From positions 1-60,153 of the forward strand of contig NZ_CAJZCE010000013.1 of NCBI RefSeq assembly GCF_914768025.1: a DNA stretch of 60,153 nucleotides, read 5' to 3'. The DNA comes from Snodgrassella gandavensis (lineage in GTDB: Bacteria > Pseudomonadota > Gammaproteobacteria > Burkholderiales > Neisseriaceae). The position numbers and the translations under genes were made by a program. The notes beneath the pieces were generated by a model. That model had not been told where the DNA came from, searched no databases, and saw nothing but the letters and a program-made list of their open reading frames with translations. Below, in pieces: positions 37,167 through 45,542 of the stretch (position 1 is its first letter; the number at the start of each line of letters is the position of its first letter).

Positions 37167-37637
37167 TTAATGCAGATTTATCAGAGTAATCGGCTGCTCA
37201 AGGCTGCTTTTTTGTTCGTTACTATTCTTACGGTAGGTTTCTTGGTTCAAAATACATTGCAAAGTAATCCCACGCAGATAGCTGTCTATGGTTTTGTTCA
37301 AGTTAGCCCATAAATCATGCGTTAGACAAGGCGTGCCATCCTGACAATCAGCGCTGCCGCCACATAATGTCGCATCCAGAGTGTCTTCTGCCGCAGCAAT
37401 AATATCGGCAATATTAATTTGAGCAGCATCATGACTTAAAACATAGCCACCACCCGGACCACGGATACTTTCTACCAGCCCGGCACGGCGCAATTTGCCA
37501 AATAGCTGCTCAAGATAAGACAGGGAAATGCGCTGGCGTTCGCTAATCGCAGTCAGGTTTACCGCACCAGATTGCGCATGCATGGCTAAATCCAGCATGG
37601 CAATGACAGCAAAGCGCCCCTTGGTGGTTAAACGCAT
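37167..37637 (-). CDS. iscR: IscR, Fe-S cluster-sensing regulator
   Basis: The Rrf2-family regulator starts MRLTTKGRFAVIAMLDLAMH, with a winged-helix ISLSYLEQLFGKLRRAGLV and the RGPGGGY wing. Cluster cysteines fall at residues 92, 98 and 104 (TLCGGSADCQDGTPCLTH) with the numbering of the E. coli protein, which supports the ATG chosen over an upstream in-frame start. Holo-IscR represses the isc operon. A type-1-like binding site overlaps its promoter, so the operon is autoregulated in the standard way. Confidence 0.97.
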   Translation of the reverse strand: MRLTTKGRFAVIAMLDLAMHAQSGAVNLTAISERQRISLSYLEQLFGKLRRAGLVESIRGPGGGYVLSHDAAQINIADIIAAAEDTLDATLCGGSADCQDGTPCLTHDLWANLNKTIDSYLRGITLQCILNQETYRKNSNEQKSSLEQPITLINLH

Positions 37638-37668
37638 GACAAAACCTGAAATAGATGACAATAGGTGA

Positions 37669-37697
37669 ATTATCTAATACCCGACAATTTTAGTCAA
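37669..37697 (-). promoter_or_regulatory. Promoter of the isc operon
   Basis: On the minus strand, TTGACT and GATAAT are separated by exactly 17 bases, a strong sigma-70 promoter. The start of transcription is expected about 25 bases before the iscR ATG. Confidence 0.85.
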
Positions 37698-37701
37698 CTT
37701 T
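37677..37701 (-). promoter_or_regulatory. IscR type-1-like operator
   Basis: The 25 bases read in the iscR direction match the published E. coli type-1 consensus (ATASYYGACTRWWWYAGTCR, then RSTAT) at 23 positions by eye, with differences at positions 2 and 16. The site covers the -35 box and spacer, so [2Fe-2S]-IscR bound here would block polymerase. Confidence 0.8.
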
Positions 37702-37850
37702 ATTCATGGTTAAATCAAGGAATTATGCTAGAATTAACATTATACAAAATGAATAAAATATACAGGATACCAGACAATTTTTGCTGGCCAAAATGCTTCA
37801 GGCGATAACACTGGCCTGATGGTTTAGCTGTTATAGCCTGATAGAGCCCT

Positions 37851-38192
37851 TCAGGCGGAGTGGTTAATCTTTTTTGCCCATTCTGATAAAGCCATCAAAA
37901 TCGGGCTAAGCGACAGGCCTTTATCGGTAAGCGCATAGTTGACCTGAATCGGCGGTTTATCCCCTTTTACTGTTCGAGAAATCAAACCATCTCTTTCTAG
38001 TTGTTTGAGCTGTAAGCTTAACGTCATCTCCGTAATATCGGGTATGTTTTTTCTGAGCTCACCAAATCTTTGTGACTGGTCACGCAAATAATAAAGAATC
38101 ATGCCTTTCCACTTACCGCCAATCAAATTCATGGCCAGACTAACGCTGCAATGATAGTTTTTACCCAGATAAGAGATAGGGATTTTGATCAT
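37851..38192 (-). CDS. HxlR-family transcriptional regulator
   Basis: The 113-residue winged-helix protein has the family signature: CSVSLAMNLIGGKWKGMILY with cysteine at residue 15, RFGELRKNIPDITEMTLSLQ and LERDGLISRTV. HxlR regulators often sense electrophiles or quinones through such a cysteine and control a divergent reductase gene. Here a flavodoxin-fold reductase gene starts on the opposite strand and overlaps the first 42 bases, so no normal promoter region separates them. The N-terminus MIKIPISYLGKNY may be partly non-native. Confidence 0.88.
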   Translation of the reverse strand: MIKIPISYLGKNYHCSVSLAMNLIGGKWKGMILYYLRDQSQRFGELRKNIPDITEMTLSLQLKQLERDGLISRTVKGDKPPIQVNYALTDKGLSLSPILMALSEWAKKINHSA

Positions 38193-38693
38193 TCAGTAGC
38201 GAATAAGGCAATCAGTGCAAAGTTAGTGTTAAAAATGTCTGGCCTTGAAATCAGGAATATTCATCATTTATACCCTGACTATCAGATTGATATCGGCACC
38301 GAACAGACGGCTTTACTCAGGCACAAACTTATTATTCTCCAGTACCCGATGTATTGGTTTAATATGCCAGCCATTTTAAAAATCTGGTTTGATCAGGTAT
38401 TCAGTTATCAATTTGCTTATGGTTTCAAAGGGGATAAACTGAAAAATAAAAAAATATTAGTAAGTATGACTGTTGGGCAGCCAGAAGAGAATTTTAAATT
38501 AGAAAATCATTTTCTTATCAATGATTTTCTGCAAGCTGTGAAAAAATCAGCAGAATATGCGCAAATGGATTATTTAGGCTATATTGCTTTGTATGGTGTT
38601 TCTCCTGTAGCAGGGATAGCCAAAGAAGAAAGGGTAGCAAAAACAAAACAGCATAGCCTGAAGTTATTTAATCTTATTCAGCAATATCGCTAA
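38151..38693 (+). CDS. NAD(P)H quinone oxidoreductase-like protein (YwrO/KefF/NQO1-like family), N-terminus doubtful
   Basis: The 180-residue product resembles flavodoxin-fold NAD(P)H oxidoreductases: NIHHLYPDYQID, KLIILQYPMYWFNMPAILKI, WFDQVFSYQFAYG, then KNKKILVSMTVGQPEENF. They transfer two electrons to quinones. The N-terminus MIVFTQIRDRDFDHSVANKA lacks the usual first beta strand with a phosphate-loop (typically IVSAHP or similar before DFDHS). It also lies inside the divergent regulator's coding start. A deletion may have fused the two genes and removed the promoter; the protein could be non-functional. Confidence 0.75.
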   Translation: MIVFTQIRDRDFDHSVANKAISAKLVLKMSGLEIRNIHHLYPDYQIDIGTEQTALLRHKLIILQYPMYWFNMPAILKIWFDQVFSYQFAYGFKGDKLKNKKILVSMTVGQPEENFKLENHFLINDFLQAVKKSAEYAQMDYLGYIALYGVSPVAGIAKEERVAKTKQHSLKLFNLIQQYR

Positions 38694-38741
38694 AGATGTA
38701 AAGATATTTCTAATAGTGAATGTGCTGAAGATCAGCTGTAA

Positions 38742-39584
38742 TCAGCGGAACCACTTGCGCACAGTATCAAGGCCACCAAAGCGCACGCTGATTGAAGTAG
38801 CGGCCTGTGTTTTTGGTTTTGCATGATAAGCCACACCAAAGCCGGCTGCCTGTAGCATCGGAATATCATTAGCTCCATCACCCATGGCCACGACCTGCAA
38901 TTTGCCCAGTCCAAGTTTATCCCTATATTCAGCCAGTAAATCAGCTTTAGCCTGTGCATCGATAATCTTGCCGGCCAGTTCACCGGTTAACGCATCATTT
39001 TTTACCACTAACTGATTGGCAAAAGTATAGTCGAGTCCATATTGCTGCTGTAGTCGTTCAGTAAAATAGGTGAAACCACCGGAAACCAGCATAAACTTCA
39101 CGCCATATTCATGACACTGCCGTAACAACCATTGAGCACCCGGTGACAATTTCAGCACATTTTCATATACACGCTGTAGTTCAGTAACCGGTAAACCTTT
39201 TAACAGCGCTACGCGCGCACGTAATGACTGCTCAAAATCAATTTCACCACGCATGGAACGTTCGGTTATAGCCGCAACCTGTGATTGCAAGCCCACACCG
39301 GCAGCAATTTCATCCACACATTCAATCGTAATCAGCGTGGAATCCATATCGCTGATAATCAAGCCCAAATCAGCAAAACTCTGGTCTGGCACAATGGCAA
39401 AATCAATTTGCTGCTCAAGTAATTGAGCCTGCACTGATTCAGCTAACTGAAAATCTGTACTAACCGGCAACCGCAGTACAGAATCATTAAATGTATACTT
39501 TGGTGTTGGCGGAATAATCGCATCTAGAACAGATAAATTACACTGGCGCAAAGCAGTATTTTGTAAAACCAGAACTAAAGACAT
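38742..39584 (-). CDS. serB: Phosphoserine phosphatase
   Basis: The HAD-family enzyme completes serine biosynthesis. Motif I is ISDMDSTLITIECVDEIA, motif II VSGGFTYFTERLQQ, and motif IV MGDGANDIPMLQAAGFGVAYH, in the right order, and the C-terminal AKPKTQAATSI is typical. An N-terminal 75 residues precede the catalytic part. The ATG of MSLVLVLQN is preferred over the upstream TTG. It lies alone, convergent with the reductase gene. Confidence 0.96.
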   Translation of the reverse strand: MSLVLVLQNTALRQCNLSVLDAIIPPTPKYTFNDSVLRLPVSTDFQLAESVQAQLLEQQIDFAIVPDQSFADLGLIISDMDSTLITIECVDEIAAGVGLQSQVAAITERSMRGEIDFEQSLRARVALLKGLPVTELQRVYENVLKLSPGAQWLLRQCHEYGVKFMLVSGGFTYFTERLQQQYGLDYTFANQLVVKNDALTGELAGKIIDAQAKADLLAEYRDKLGLGKLQVVAMGDGANDIPMLQAAGFGVAYHAKPKTQAATSISVRFGGLDTVRKWFR

Positions 39585-39604
39585 GGCAAATACACAGCTT
39601 GACA

Positions 39605-39850
39605 AAAATAGTTAGTATAGACACCAGCATCATAGTTGACAATAAACAGCCAGAAAAGAAACTACCATCGAAAAAGAAGAAAATAGTACAGATAAATTTA
39701 AATTCAATTAACATAATAAAAAAATAAAAAACTATTATTTACACTATATTCTTAAAGTCTAAAGAAAAAACACAAACCAGTTTGTACAATGCAGCTTTTT
39801 GTCCAAAATGGCGGTCGTGCAAGGATAAATTAATATCCAGAAAATTTAAT
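39605..39850. other. Intergenic stretch before the OPT transporter
   Basis: About 250 bases rich in A and T, between serB and the OPT gene, which are divergent. Both promoters should lie here. No operator was recognised. Confidence 0.4.
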
Positions 39851-39893
39851 ATTATTGCTATTATTCTGGGTCGCATCTTTATGGAGTTATTAC

Positions 39894-41936
39894 ATGCAAC
39901 ACCCCTCAACCACCTCATCGGCGGTCGATCAATACCGGGAACTTACCATTCGCGGCATGATCTTAGGTGCGTTAATCACAGTAATATTTACTGCATCTAA
40001 CGTGTATCTGGGGCTGAAAGTTGGCCTGACATTCGCATCATCCATACCTGCTGCCGTGATATCCATGGCTGTACTGAAATGTTTTCAGGGTTCAAATATT
40101 CTTGAAAATAACATGGTGCAAACACAGGCATCCGCTGCCGGCACCCTGTCGTCAATAATCTTTGTTTTACCCGGCCTGTTAATGATTGGCTACTGGCAGG
40201 GATTTCCATTCTGGCAGACAACCCTTATTTGTATTGCCGGTGGTATTCTTGGTGTTATCTTCACTGTTCCATTACGCCATGTGCTCGTAGTCAACAGTGA
40301 TTTGCCCTATCCGGAAGGTCTGGCGGCAGCCGAAATTCTCAAGGCTGGTGACCACAATCAACCACAGGAAAGCGAAGACGACACACCGCAAAGCGGGGTT
40401 AAACAGATTGTTACCGGCGGCATATTGTCAGGTATTTTCAGTTTTCTGGTTAGTGGTTTGCGTGTAGTCAGCGAAAGTGCCAGTGCCTGGTTTAAAGTAG
40501 GCGGTGCAGTGTTTCAGGTACCAATGGGATTCTCTCTGGCCTTATTGGGTGCCGGCTGGCTGGTTGGCATTACCGGCGGTATTGCCGTATTGCTGGGTAT
40601 GTTTTTCTCATGGGGAATAGCGGTACCGTATTTCACCAGTACCACCCCTATGCCAGAAAATGCTACGATGGTAGATTTCGCCATTAATCTATGGGTTAAC
40701 AAAGTCCGCTATATTGGTGCCGGTGCCATCGCTGTGGCCGCAATATGGACATTAATAACCCTGTTCAAACCCATGCTTGAAGGCATGAAATTATCTTTTC
40801 AGGCCTTTAGCTCCGGTTCAGATACTACCCAGTCACAACAACGGGTAAATCAGGATTTATCGCCCAAAACCATGTTGCTGATAATTCTGATAACCCTGAT
40901 TATTCTGATTGCTACTTTCTACAGTTTTATTGCCAGCGCACCGATTTCTTTCGGTATGGCCTGTGCTTTGGTCGCATGTGCCACTATTATGGCCTTTATC
41001 ATTGGTTTTCTCGTGGCCGCAGCCAGTGGCTATATGGCCGGCCTGATTGGTTCGTCTTCCAGCCCGATATCCAGTATCGGTATTGTCTCCATCGTTATCA
41101 TATCTCTGGTATTTATGGTAATCGGCCAATCCAGTGGTATTTTTTCCATGGCTGGTGGCAATCAGTTTATGACCGCACTGGCGCTGTTTACCGCTTCAGT
41201 AGTCATGGCTATTTCCACCATTTCCAATGATAATCTACAGGATTTAAAAACTGGCCATCTGATACAAGCCACACCGTGGCGGCAGCAGGTAGCACTGATT
41301 ATTGGCAGTATTGTTGGTGCTATTGTTATTTCACCAGTATTAGAATTACTTTACAACGCTTACGGTTTTACCGGAGCCTTGCCACGCTCTGGCATGGATG
41401 TCACTCAGGCACTCTCTGCCCCGCAGGCAACCCTGATGACCACAATCGCCAAAGGCATTTTTTCGCATAATCTGGAATGGGTCTACATCAAGGCTGGTGT
41501 ATATTTAGGTATATTCCTGATTGTTCTGGATATAGTAGTAAAACGTCTTCGTCCGGGCTGGAGCATACCGCCACTGGCAGTAGGTATGGGTATTTATCTG
41601 CCTGCTTCCGTAAATATGCCTATCTTTATCGGCACCGTACTTTCATACTTTTGTATGCGCCATATCAGAAAACGTCATACAGATCCAAAAATTCAGGCGC
41701 GTGAACTAAAAGCCACAGACCGTCGCGGTACTTTATTAGCAGCCGGCCTGATCGTTGGTGAAAGTATCGTTGGCGTAGTAATGGCGATGATAATTGTTGC
41801 TTCCATTGCCCTGGGAGAGGGTGAAGCGCCTCTGGCACTGAGTCTGCACAATTGGGATGCAGTGGGTCAGGTATTAGGACTGGCTTTCTTTGTTTCAGCC
41901 ATAATATTCCTGATAGATCGGATTATTAGGAAATAA
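39894..41936 (+). CDS. OPT-family oligopeptide/metal-peptide transporter
   Basis: The inner-membrane protein of about 680 residues has more than a dozen hydrophobic segments and OPT signatures: LGLKVGLTFASSIPAAVISM, NNMVQTQASAAGTLSSIIFV, LPYPEGLAAAEILKAG, and DNLQDLKTGHLIQATPW near residue 455. OPT proteins import small peptides or glutathione-like compounds with protons. ATG at 39894 with GGAG upstream is chosen; the frame is open further up but not needed. Its last 150 bases and the terminator are duplicated 1.2 kb downstream. Confidence 0.93.
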   Translation: MQHPSTTSSAVDQYRELTIRGMILGALITVIFTASNVYLGLKVGLTFASSIPAAVISMAVLKCFQGSNILENNMVQTQASAAGTLSSIIFVLPGLLMIGYWQGFPFWQTTLICIAGGILGVIFTVPLRHVLVVNSDLPYPEGLAAAEILKAGDHNQPQESEDDTPQSGVKQIVTGGILSGIFSFLVSGLRVVSESASAWFKVGGAVFQVPMGFSLALLGAGWLVGITGGIAVLLGMFFSWGIAVPYFTSTTPMPENATMVDFAINLWVNKVRYIGAGAIAVAAIWTLITLFKPMLEGMKLSFQAFSSGSDTTQSQQRVNQDLSPKTMLLIILITLIILIATFYSFIASAPISFGMACALVACATIMAFIIGFLVAAASGYMAGLIGSSSSPISSIGIVSIVIISLVFMVIGQSSGIFSMAGGNQFMTALALFTASVVMAISTISNDNLQDLKTGHLIQATPWRQQVALIIGSIVGAIVISPVLELLYNAYGFTGALPRSGMDVTQALSAPQATLMTTIAKGIFSHNLEWVYIKAGVYLGIFLIVLDIVVKRLRPGWSIPPLAVGMGIYLPASVNMPIFIGTVLSYFCMRHIRKRHTDPKIQARELKATDRRGTLLAAGLIVGESIVGVVMAMIIVASIALGEGEAPLALSLHNWDAVGQVLGLAFFVSAIIFLIDRIIRK

Positions 41937-42092
41937 CTTTAACAATTTTTGTAAGAAAAAACAGCACATTTTGTGCTGTTTTTTCTTTTTGAATTAAAAT
42001 TAACTTTAAAATGATATTGGCTTAATTACGTGGCTACTTGTTTTTTTATCCCAATAGTTGGCTGATTCTCTTACAGCTATATGTCTTAGTTT
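41782..42092 (+). repeat. 311-bp direct repeat, copy 1 (OPT 3' end, terminator and flank)
   Basis: This segment and 42992-43301 are near-identical (a few substitutions and one or two single-base indels). It spans the last 50 or so OPT codons, the terminator and about 110 bases after it. An elaA-like gene and an IS3 remnant lie between the copies. Confidence 0.93.
41955..41985 (+). terminator. Rho-independent terminator of the OPT gene
   Basis: GAAAAAACAGCACA pairs with TGTGCTGTTTTTTC (14 bp, short loop), followed by TTTTT. The second copy of this terminator is at about 43155-43190. Confidence 0.92.
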
Positions 42093-42100
42093 TTAGAATG

Positions 42101-42538
42101 TTACTGTCTTTCTTTTCGCATTCTAATGTGTGGAATATCATCTTCTAAGTAAACATCAGAAACTGGGACAAATCCATAGGTACCATAAAAATCTACCAAG
42201 TGAGCTTGTGCACTGATCACGATCGGTTTGTCTGGCATTTGTGTCTTGATCACAGCCAACGTTTTTTCGAGTAATTGGTTGCCTAATTGCTTACCACGAT
42301 GGTCTGGGTGAATAATTACCCGGCCAAATGTGACTGTTGTATCTTGATCAATTATCCGAGTATACCCAATGATTGTTTGCCTTTCTTGCATCCATATATG
42401 CACAGCCTGCTCGTCATAAGCATCAATTTCTTGATAGGGGCAAGTTTGTTCTACTACAAATACTGCAATACGTAATTTGGCAATTTCATAAAATTCTTTA
42501 GTCGATAATTCTGAGAATGACTTAACGTAATAGTCCAT
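42101..42538 (-). CDS. elaA: GNAT acetyltransferase, ElaA-like
   Basis: The 145-residue protein has the ElaA layout: IAKLRIAVFVVEQTCPYQEI, then DAYDEQAVHIWM, and the acetyl-CoA binding GRVIIHPDHRGKQLGNQLLE, with the end SAQAHLVDFYGTYGFVPVSD. The substrate is unknown. It sits inverted between two copies of the OPT 3' region, which marks it as a later arrival. elaA is a family name; orthology was not tested. Confidence 0.88.
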   Translation of the reverse strand: MDYYVKSFSELSTKEFYEIAKLRIAVFVVEQTCPYQEIDAYDEQAVHIWMQERQTIIGYTRIIDQDTTVTFGRVIIHPDHRGKQLGNQLLEKTLAVIKTQMPDKPIVISAQAHLVDFYGTYGFVPVSDVYLEDDIPHIRMRKERQ

Positions 42539-42639
42539 ATAGAAAATCCTTTTTATTACTAAATATATCTATATATCCTGCGCTGTTAACTGTATAGCAC
42601 TTAACGAACGTATTGTAAATGCTCCAAAATTTATATACC

Positions 42640-42991
42640 GGAATAGTTATACTGGAATGGCTAACCATTTATAATAACTAAAAACTCCAAGAAGCACTAA
42701 ATAAATAGCACTTAGTACCGACATAATCACTGAATCATCCTGTAACTTTGGTTGATAATAGTAAGCACAGCGGCTTAGGCCAACAATAGAGCCACTCATT
42801 GCAATAGTAACAGGATGACTTTCTTGTAACTTCAGAGTCCAGGCTTTACGTGCCTTTGTCGGCACTATAATTTTTTTATGATTTTCTCCTGAAGCTGAGA
42901 TTTTAAACTCAGCTCAGCAAACATCTGCTTAAGCTTGCGGTTTTCACTTCCAGTTCCTTTAAGCGTTCGATGTCCGAGGTTTCTATACTAC
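42640..42991 (-). mobile_element. Internally deleted IS3-family remnant
   Basis: The minus strand encodes the OrfA end (about 42865-42990) and the N-terminal part of OrfB (PTKARKAWTLKLQESHPVTI, CAYYYQPKLQDDSVIMSVLS), then jumps within a few codons to a scrap of the OrfB C-terminus (YKWLAIPV region). Most of the transposase and both terminal repeats are missing. It directly abuts copy 2 of the OPT repeat. Confidence 0.8.
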
Positions 42992-43301
42992 TGGCGATGA
43001 TAATTGTTGCTTTCATTGCCCTGGGAGAGGGTGAAGCGCCTCTGGTACTGAGTCTGCACAATTGGGATGCAATGGTTCAGGTATTAGGACTGGCTTTCTT
43101 TGTTTCAGCCATAATATTCCTGATAGATCGGATCATTAGGAAATAATTTTAACAATTTTGTAAGAAAAAACAGCATATTTTGTGCTGTTTTTTTCTTTTT
43201 GAATTAAGGTGAACTTTAAAATGCTATTGGCTTAATTACGCGGCTACTTGTTTTTTATCCCAATAGTTGGCTGATTCTCTTACAGCTATATGTCTTGGTT
43301 T
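42992..43301 (+). repeat. 311-bp direct repeat, copy 2 (OPT 3' end pseudogene and terminator)
   Basis: A second copy of the OPT gene end, including the DRIIRK-type C-terminus and terminator, without any promoter. It cannot make a protein. Its left junction is with an IS3 OrfA remnant. Confidence 0.93.
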
Positions 43302-43640
43302 GTCGTAATTGCACAGCAACTTCGGTTTATTCTGGCAATTCTGCTTTAAATGTATCTAATCAAACTAAGAAAGCTTATAGGCATACGCATTGTATCAAGA
43401 AAAAGTTACATTAGTGATTGAAATAAATAAGCTATATTATTATTTAATTCCTTAGTTGAACAGCAATCAATTATTTCACTATTAACTTTACTCTATAAGG
43501 GCATGCCTGAATACACCAGAAAATTTAATCAATTAATTACCGATAAATCAATAATAACTGTAATATCAAAGCGATTTTTGAATGATTTACCTTTAATATA
43601 AAGTATCACTAATTGTAAGTTTCCTTTCAGAAATTCAGAA
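43302..43640. other. Stretch without a supportable gene
   Basis: About 340 bases between the repeat and the tRNA promoter. Only short frames are present and no family was recognised. Confidence 0.4.
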
Positions 43641-43643
43641 TAA

Positions 43644-43672
43644 TTGACACCCCTAACACCATTAGCGATAAT
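43644..43672 (+). promoter_or_regulatory. Promoter of the tRNA-Glu gene
   Basis: A consensus TTGACA box is followed by a 17-base spacer and GATAAT, ending 21 bases before the tRNA. This is a strong constitutive promoter as expected for a tRNA. Confidence 0.85.
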
Positions 43673-43693
43673 CCACACGTTTTGTACACTTAC

Positions 43694-43769
43694 GCGCCTA
43701 TCGTCTAGTGGCCAAGGACACTGCCCTTTCACGGCGGCAACCGGGGTTCGAATCCCTGTAGGCGTGCCA
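43694..43769 (+). tRNA. tRNA-Glu (anticodon TTC)
   Basis: The 76-base sequence folds as a tRNA. The acceptor GCGCCTA pairs with TAGGCGT, the anticodon arm is CTGCC-CTTTCAC-GGCGG with anticodon TTC, the T arm is GGGTTCGAATCCC-like, and the 3' CCA is encoded. It reads glutamate GAA and GAG codons. A promoter lies 21 bases upstream, and an IS remnant starts about 20 bases after it. Confidence 0.97.
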
Positions 43770-43789
43770 ATAACTTCTCTAGTCTTCGT

Positions 43790-44266
43790 GGTGGAATGCG
43801 ATAGCACTTAGTAGAGAAATAATCACCCAATCATCCTAAGCATAGCGGCTTAGGCCAACAATAGAGCAACTCATTGTAATAGTGACAGGATGACTTTCTT
43901 GTAATTTCAGAGCTCAAGCTTTACGTGCCTTGGTAGGCACTAGAGCTTTTTTATGATTTTCTCCTGAAGCTGAGATTTTAAACTCAGCTCGGCAAACATC
44001 TGCTTAAGCTTACGATTTTCAGCCTCCAGTTCCTTTAAGCTTTTGATATCCGAGATTTCTATACACCGTATTTATCTCGCCATTTATAAAAAGTGGAATT
44101 TTCCATGCCGTATTTACTGCAAATTTTTTATGAGAATACCAGCTTCAGCTTCTTTTAAAATGGATACGAATTAATATAGTGTGATCTATTTTATATTTCA
44201 ATTCTCTGTAGGTTAATAGCGAGAATTTTCTATTTTAGGGTTGTATTATTTTAGGGGACAGTTACA
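43790..44266 (-). mobile_element. Degraded IS3-family left half
   Basis: Read on the minus strand, it begins with the left terminal repeat (TGTAACTGTCCCCTAAAATA) at 44266. It then contains OrfA and the N-terminal part of OrfB with stops, deletions and a jump near 43810 to a scrap of the OrfB centre. It lies just downstream of the tRNA-Glu gene. Confidence 0.8.
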
Positions 44267-44337
44267 TATTTTTTTATATATTGTTAATATACAAGCAAAC
44301 AATATTCTAATGTTTTTTAAATCGCCTAGGTAAATTT

Positions 44338-44946
44338 ATGTTTAAAGAGATATTACTATTAACATTATTGTCTTTGGGACTAAACTCGTTCACTTGGTCA
44401 AAAAGTAAAACAAATCAAAGAAATATATCAGATTTTGATAAAGTCTCATTTCTAGAGAGTAATATACCTAGCCATCAACTGGATACGGTGTTTACGTCAA
44501 ATATTACACCTCAAGAGGCAAAACAGTTCGCAACCAAATTGTTAGAAAAAATCAATTACGATGAGAAATTAATTTTAAATGCTTATAAACATGATGACTA
44601 TAATACTATTAATAAATATACGCTTTATGACATAAATGATTTTATAACAAAACCGTATAGTAAAGTTGAAGAAAATTTTTTTCTTATAAAAAAATATTTC
44701 CCCTTTTCAGAAGTGATGTTTCCATATTTGTATTGTGATACGGCATTAATTAAATTAGCAAAATATGCAGGAAGTCTAGGCATACAACTTAGTAATTCTA
44801 ATGACTGGATAACGAAGGAAATGATTGAAGAAGAAAGACTTGATTTTGAAAGAGCTAAATTTAAGTGTAGCCAGAGGGTTAATATGACTTATGAAGAGGC
44901 TTTAAAGGCTCATAAAATAGAGCTGTACAAAATTATGGTCTACTGA
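44338..44946 (+). CDS. Exported protein of unknown function
   Basis: The 202-residue protein has an N-terminal signal (MFKEILLLTLLSLGLNSFTW, cleavage likely soon after), so it is probably periplasmic or secreted. The mature part is helical and lysine/asparagine-rich, with a conserved-looking TSNITPQEAKQFATKLLEKI segment and two cysteines (LYCDTA, FKCSQR) that could form a disulfide. Base composition is distinctly AT-rich, like the orphan immunity genes in the left region. It follows an IS remnant and a tRNA gene, which suggests acquisition. No family recognised. Confidence 0.6.
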   Translation: MFKEILLLTLLSLGLNSFTWSKSKTNQRNISDFDKVSFLESNIPSHQLDTVFTSNITPQEAKQFATKLLEKINYDEKLILNAYKHDDYNTINKYTLYDINDFITKPYSKVEENFFLIKKYFPFSEVMFPYLYCDTALIKLAKYAGSLGIQLSNSNDWITKEMIEEERLDFERAKFKCSQRVNMTYEEALKAHKIELYKIMVY

Positions 44947-45296
44947 GTAAATTCAATTGGCTAATTTTTTTGATTTAATAAAATTTTTCAAAATTTGTAT
45001 TTGAAAATTATTTTTGGTAAATATTTTAGTATGTCTACAGTTAAATAATTTTACCATGATAAAAGCATTAATTATTGGTGTAGACGTAAATGTCTTTGAA
45101 AGTAAATCAATAATTGAAGATTAAAGTGGTAAGAGTAACTTTATGTTTGGCTGAAAATATTTAAATCAATAAGAGTATAATTGATTATTCAATAAGGGAA
45201 ATTTGTGAATAGTTAAGTTTATTTATCTTATATAGCAACTATAATTAAACCTAAATTAAATTATAGATACGGGATGGATAAGAAAATGAAGAAATA

Positions 45297-45542
45297 TTGC
45301 AAAATGACTGCGAGTGTTTTAAAGATTTAGGTGAATTAACTAAATTTGTAAATAAATTAATCATCAAAACAGTATTGAATGAAAATATGGTCAAGTATTC
45401 AGTCCATGAGATAGAACAAATTACTTTGAAATATAGTAAATCAAAAAATCAAATATTCATTGATGAAATCAAATTTCCAATAACAGGCAAAGTTATAGAG
45501 TACAGAATATGGCTGCTATATTTCACTTTATTGAATTTTTAA
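45297..45542 (+). CDS. Possible small hypothetical protein
   Basis: The frame encodes 81 residues (CECFKDLGELTKFVNKLIIK, KYSKSKNQIFIDEIKFPITG) with a protein-like composition. There is only a TTG start and no clear ribosome site, and an overlapping ATG opens a different short frame. It could be a remnant or a real gene. It converges with and slightly overlaps the histidine kinase gene. Confidence 0.35.
   Translation: MQNDCECFKDLGELTKFVNKLIIKTVLNENMVKYSVHEIEQITLKYSKSKNQIFIDEIKFPITGKVIEYRIWLLYFTLLNF

Noticed and set aside
39605-39850. A riboswitch before the OPT gene
   Set aside because: No recognisable conserved core or terminator/antiterminator pair was visible; the region is simply AT-rich.
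43529-43807. A 92-codon minus-strand frame
   Set aside because: It is the antisense of tRNA-Glu (the familiar false product GIRTPVAA and so on) and has no ribosome site.
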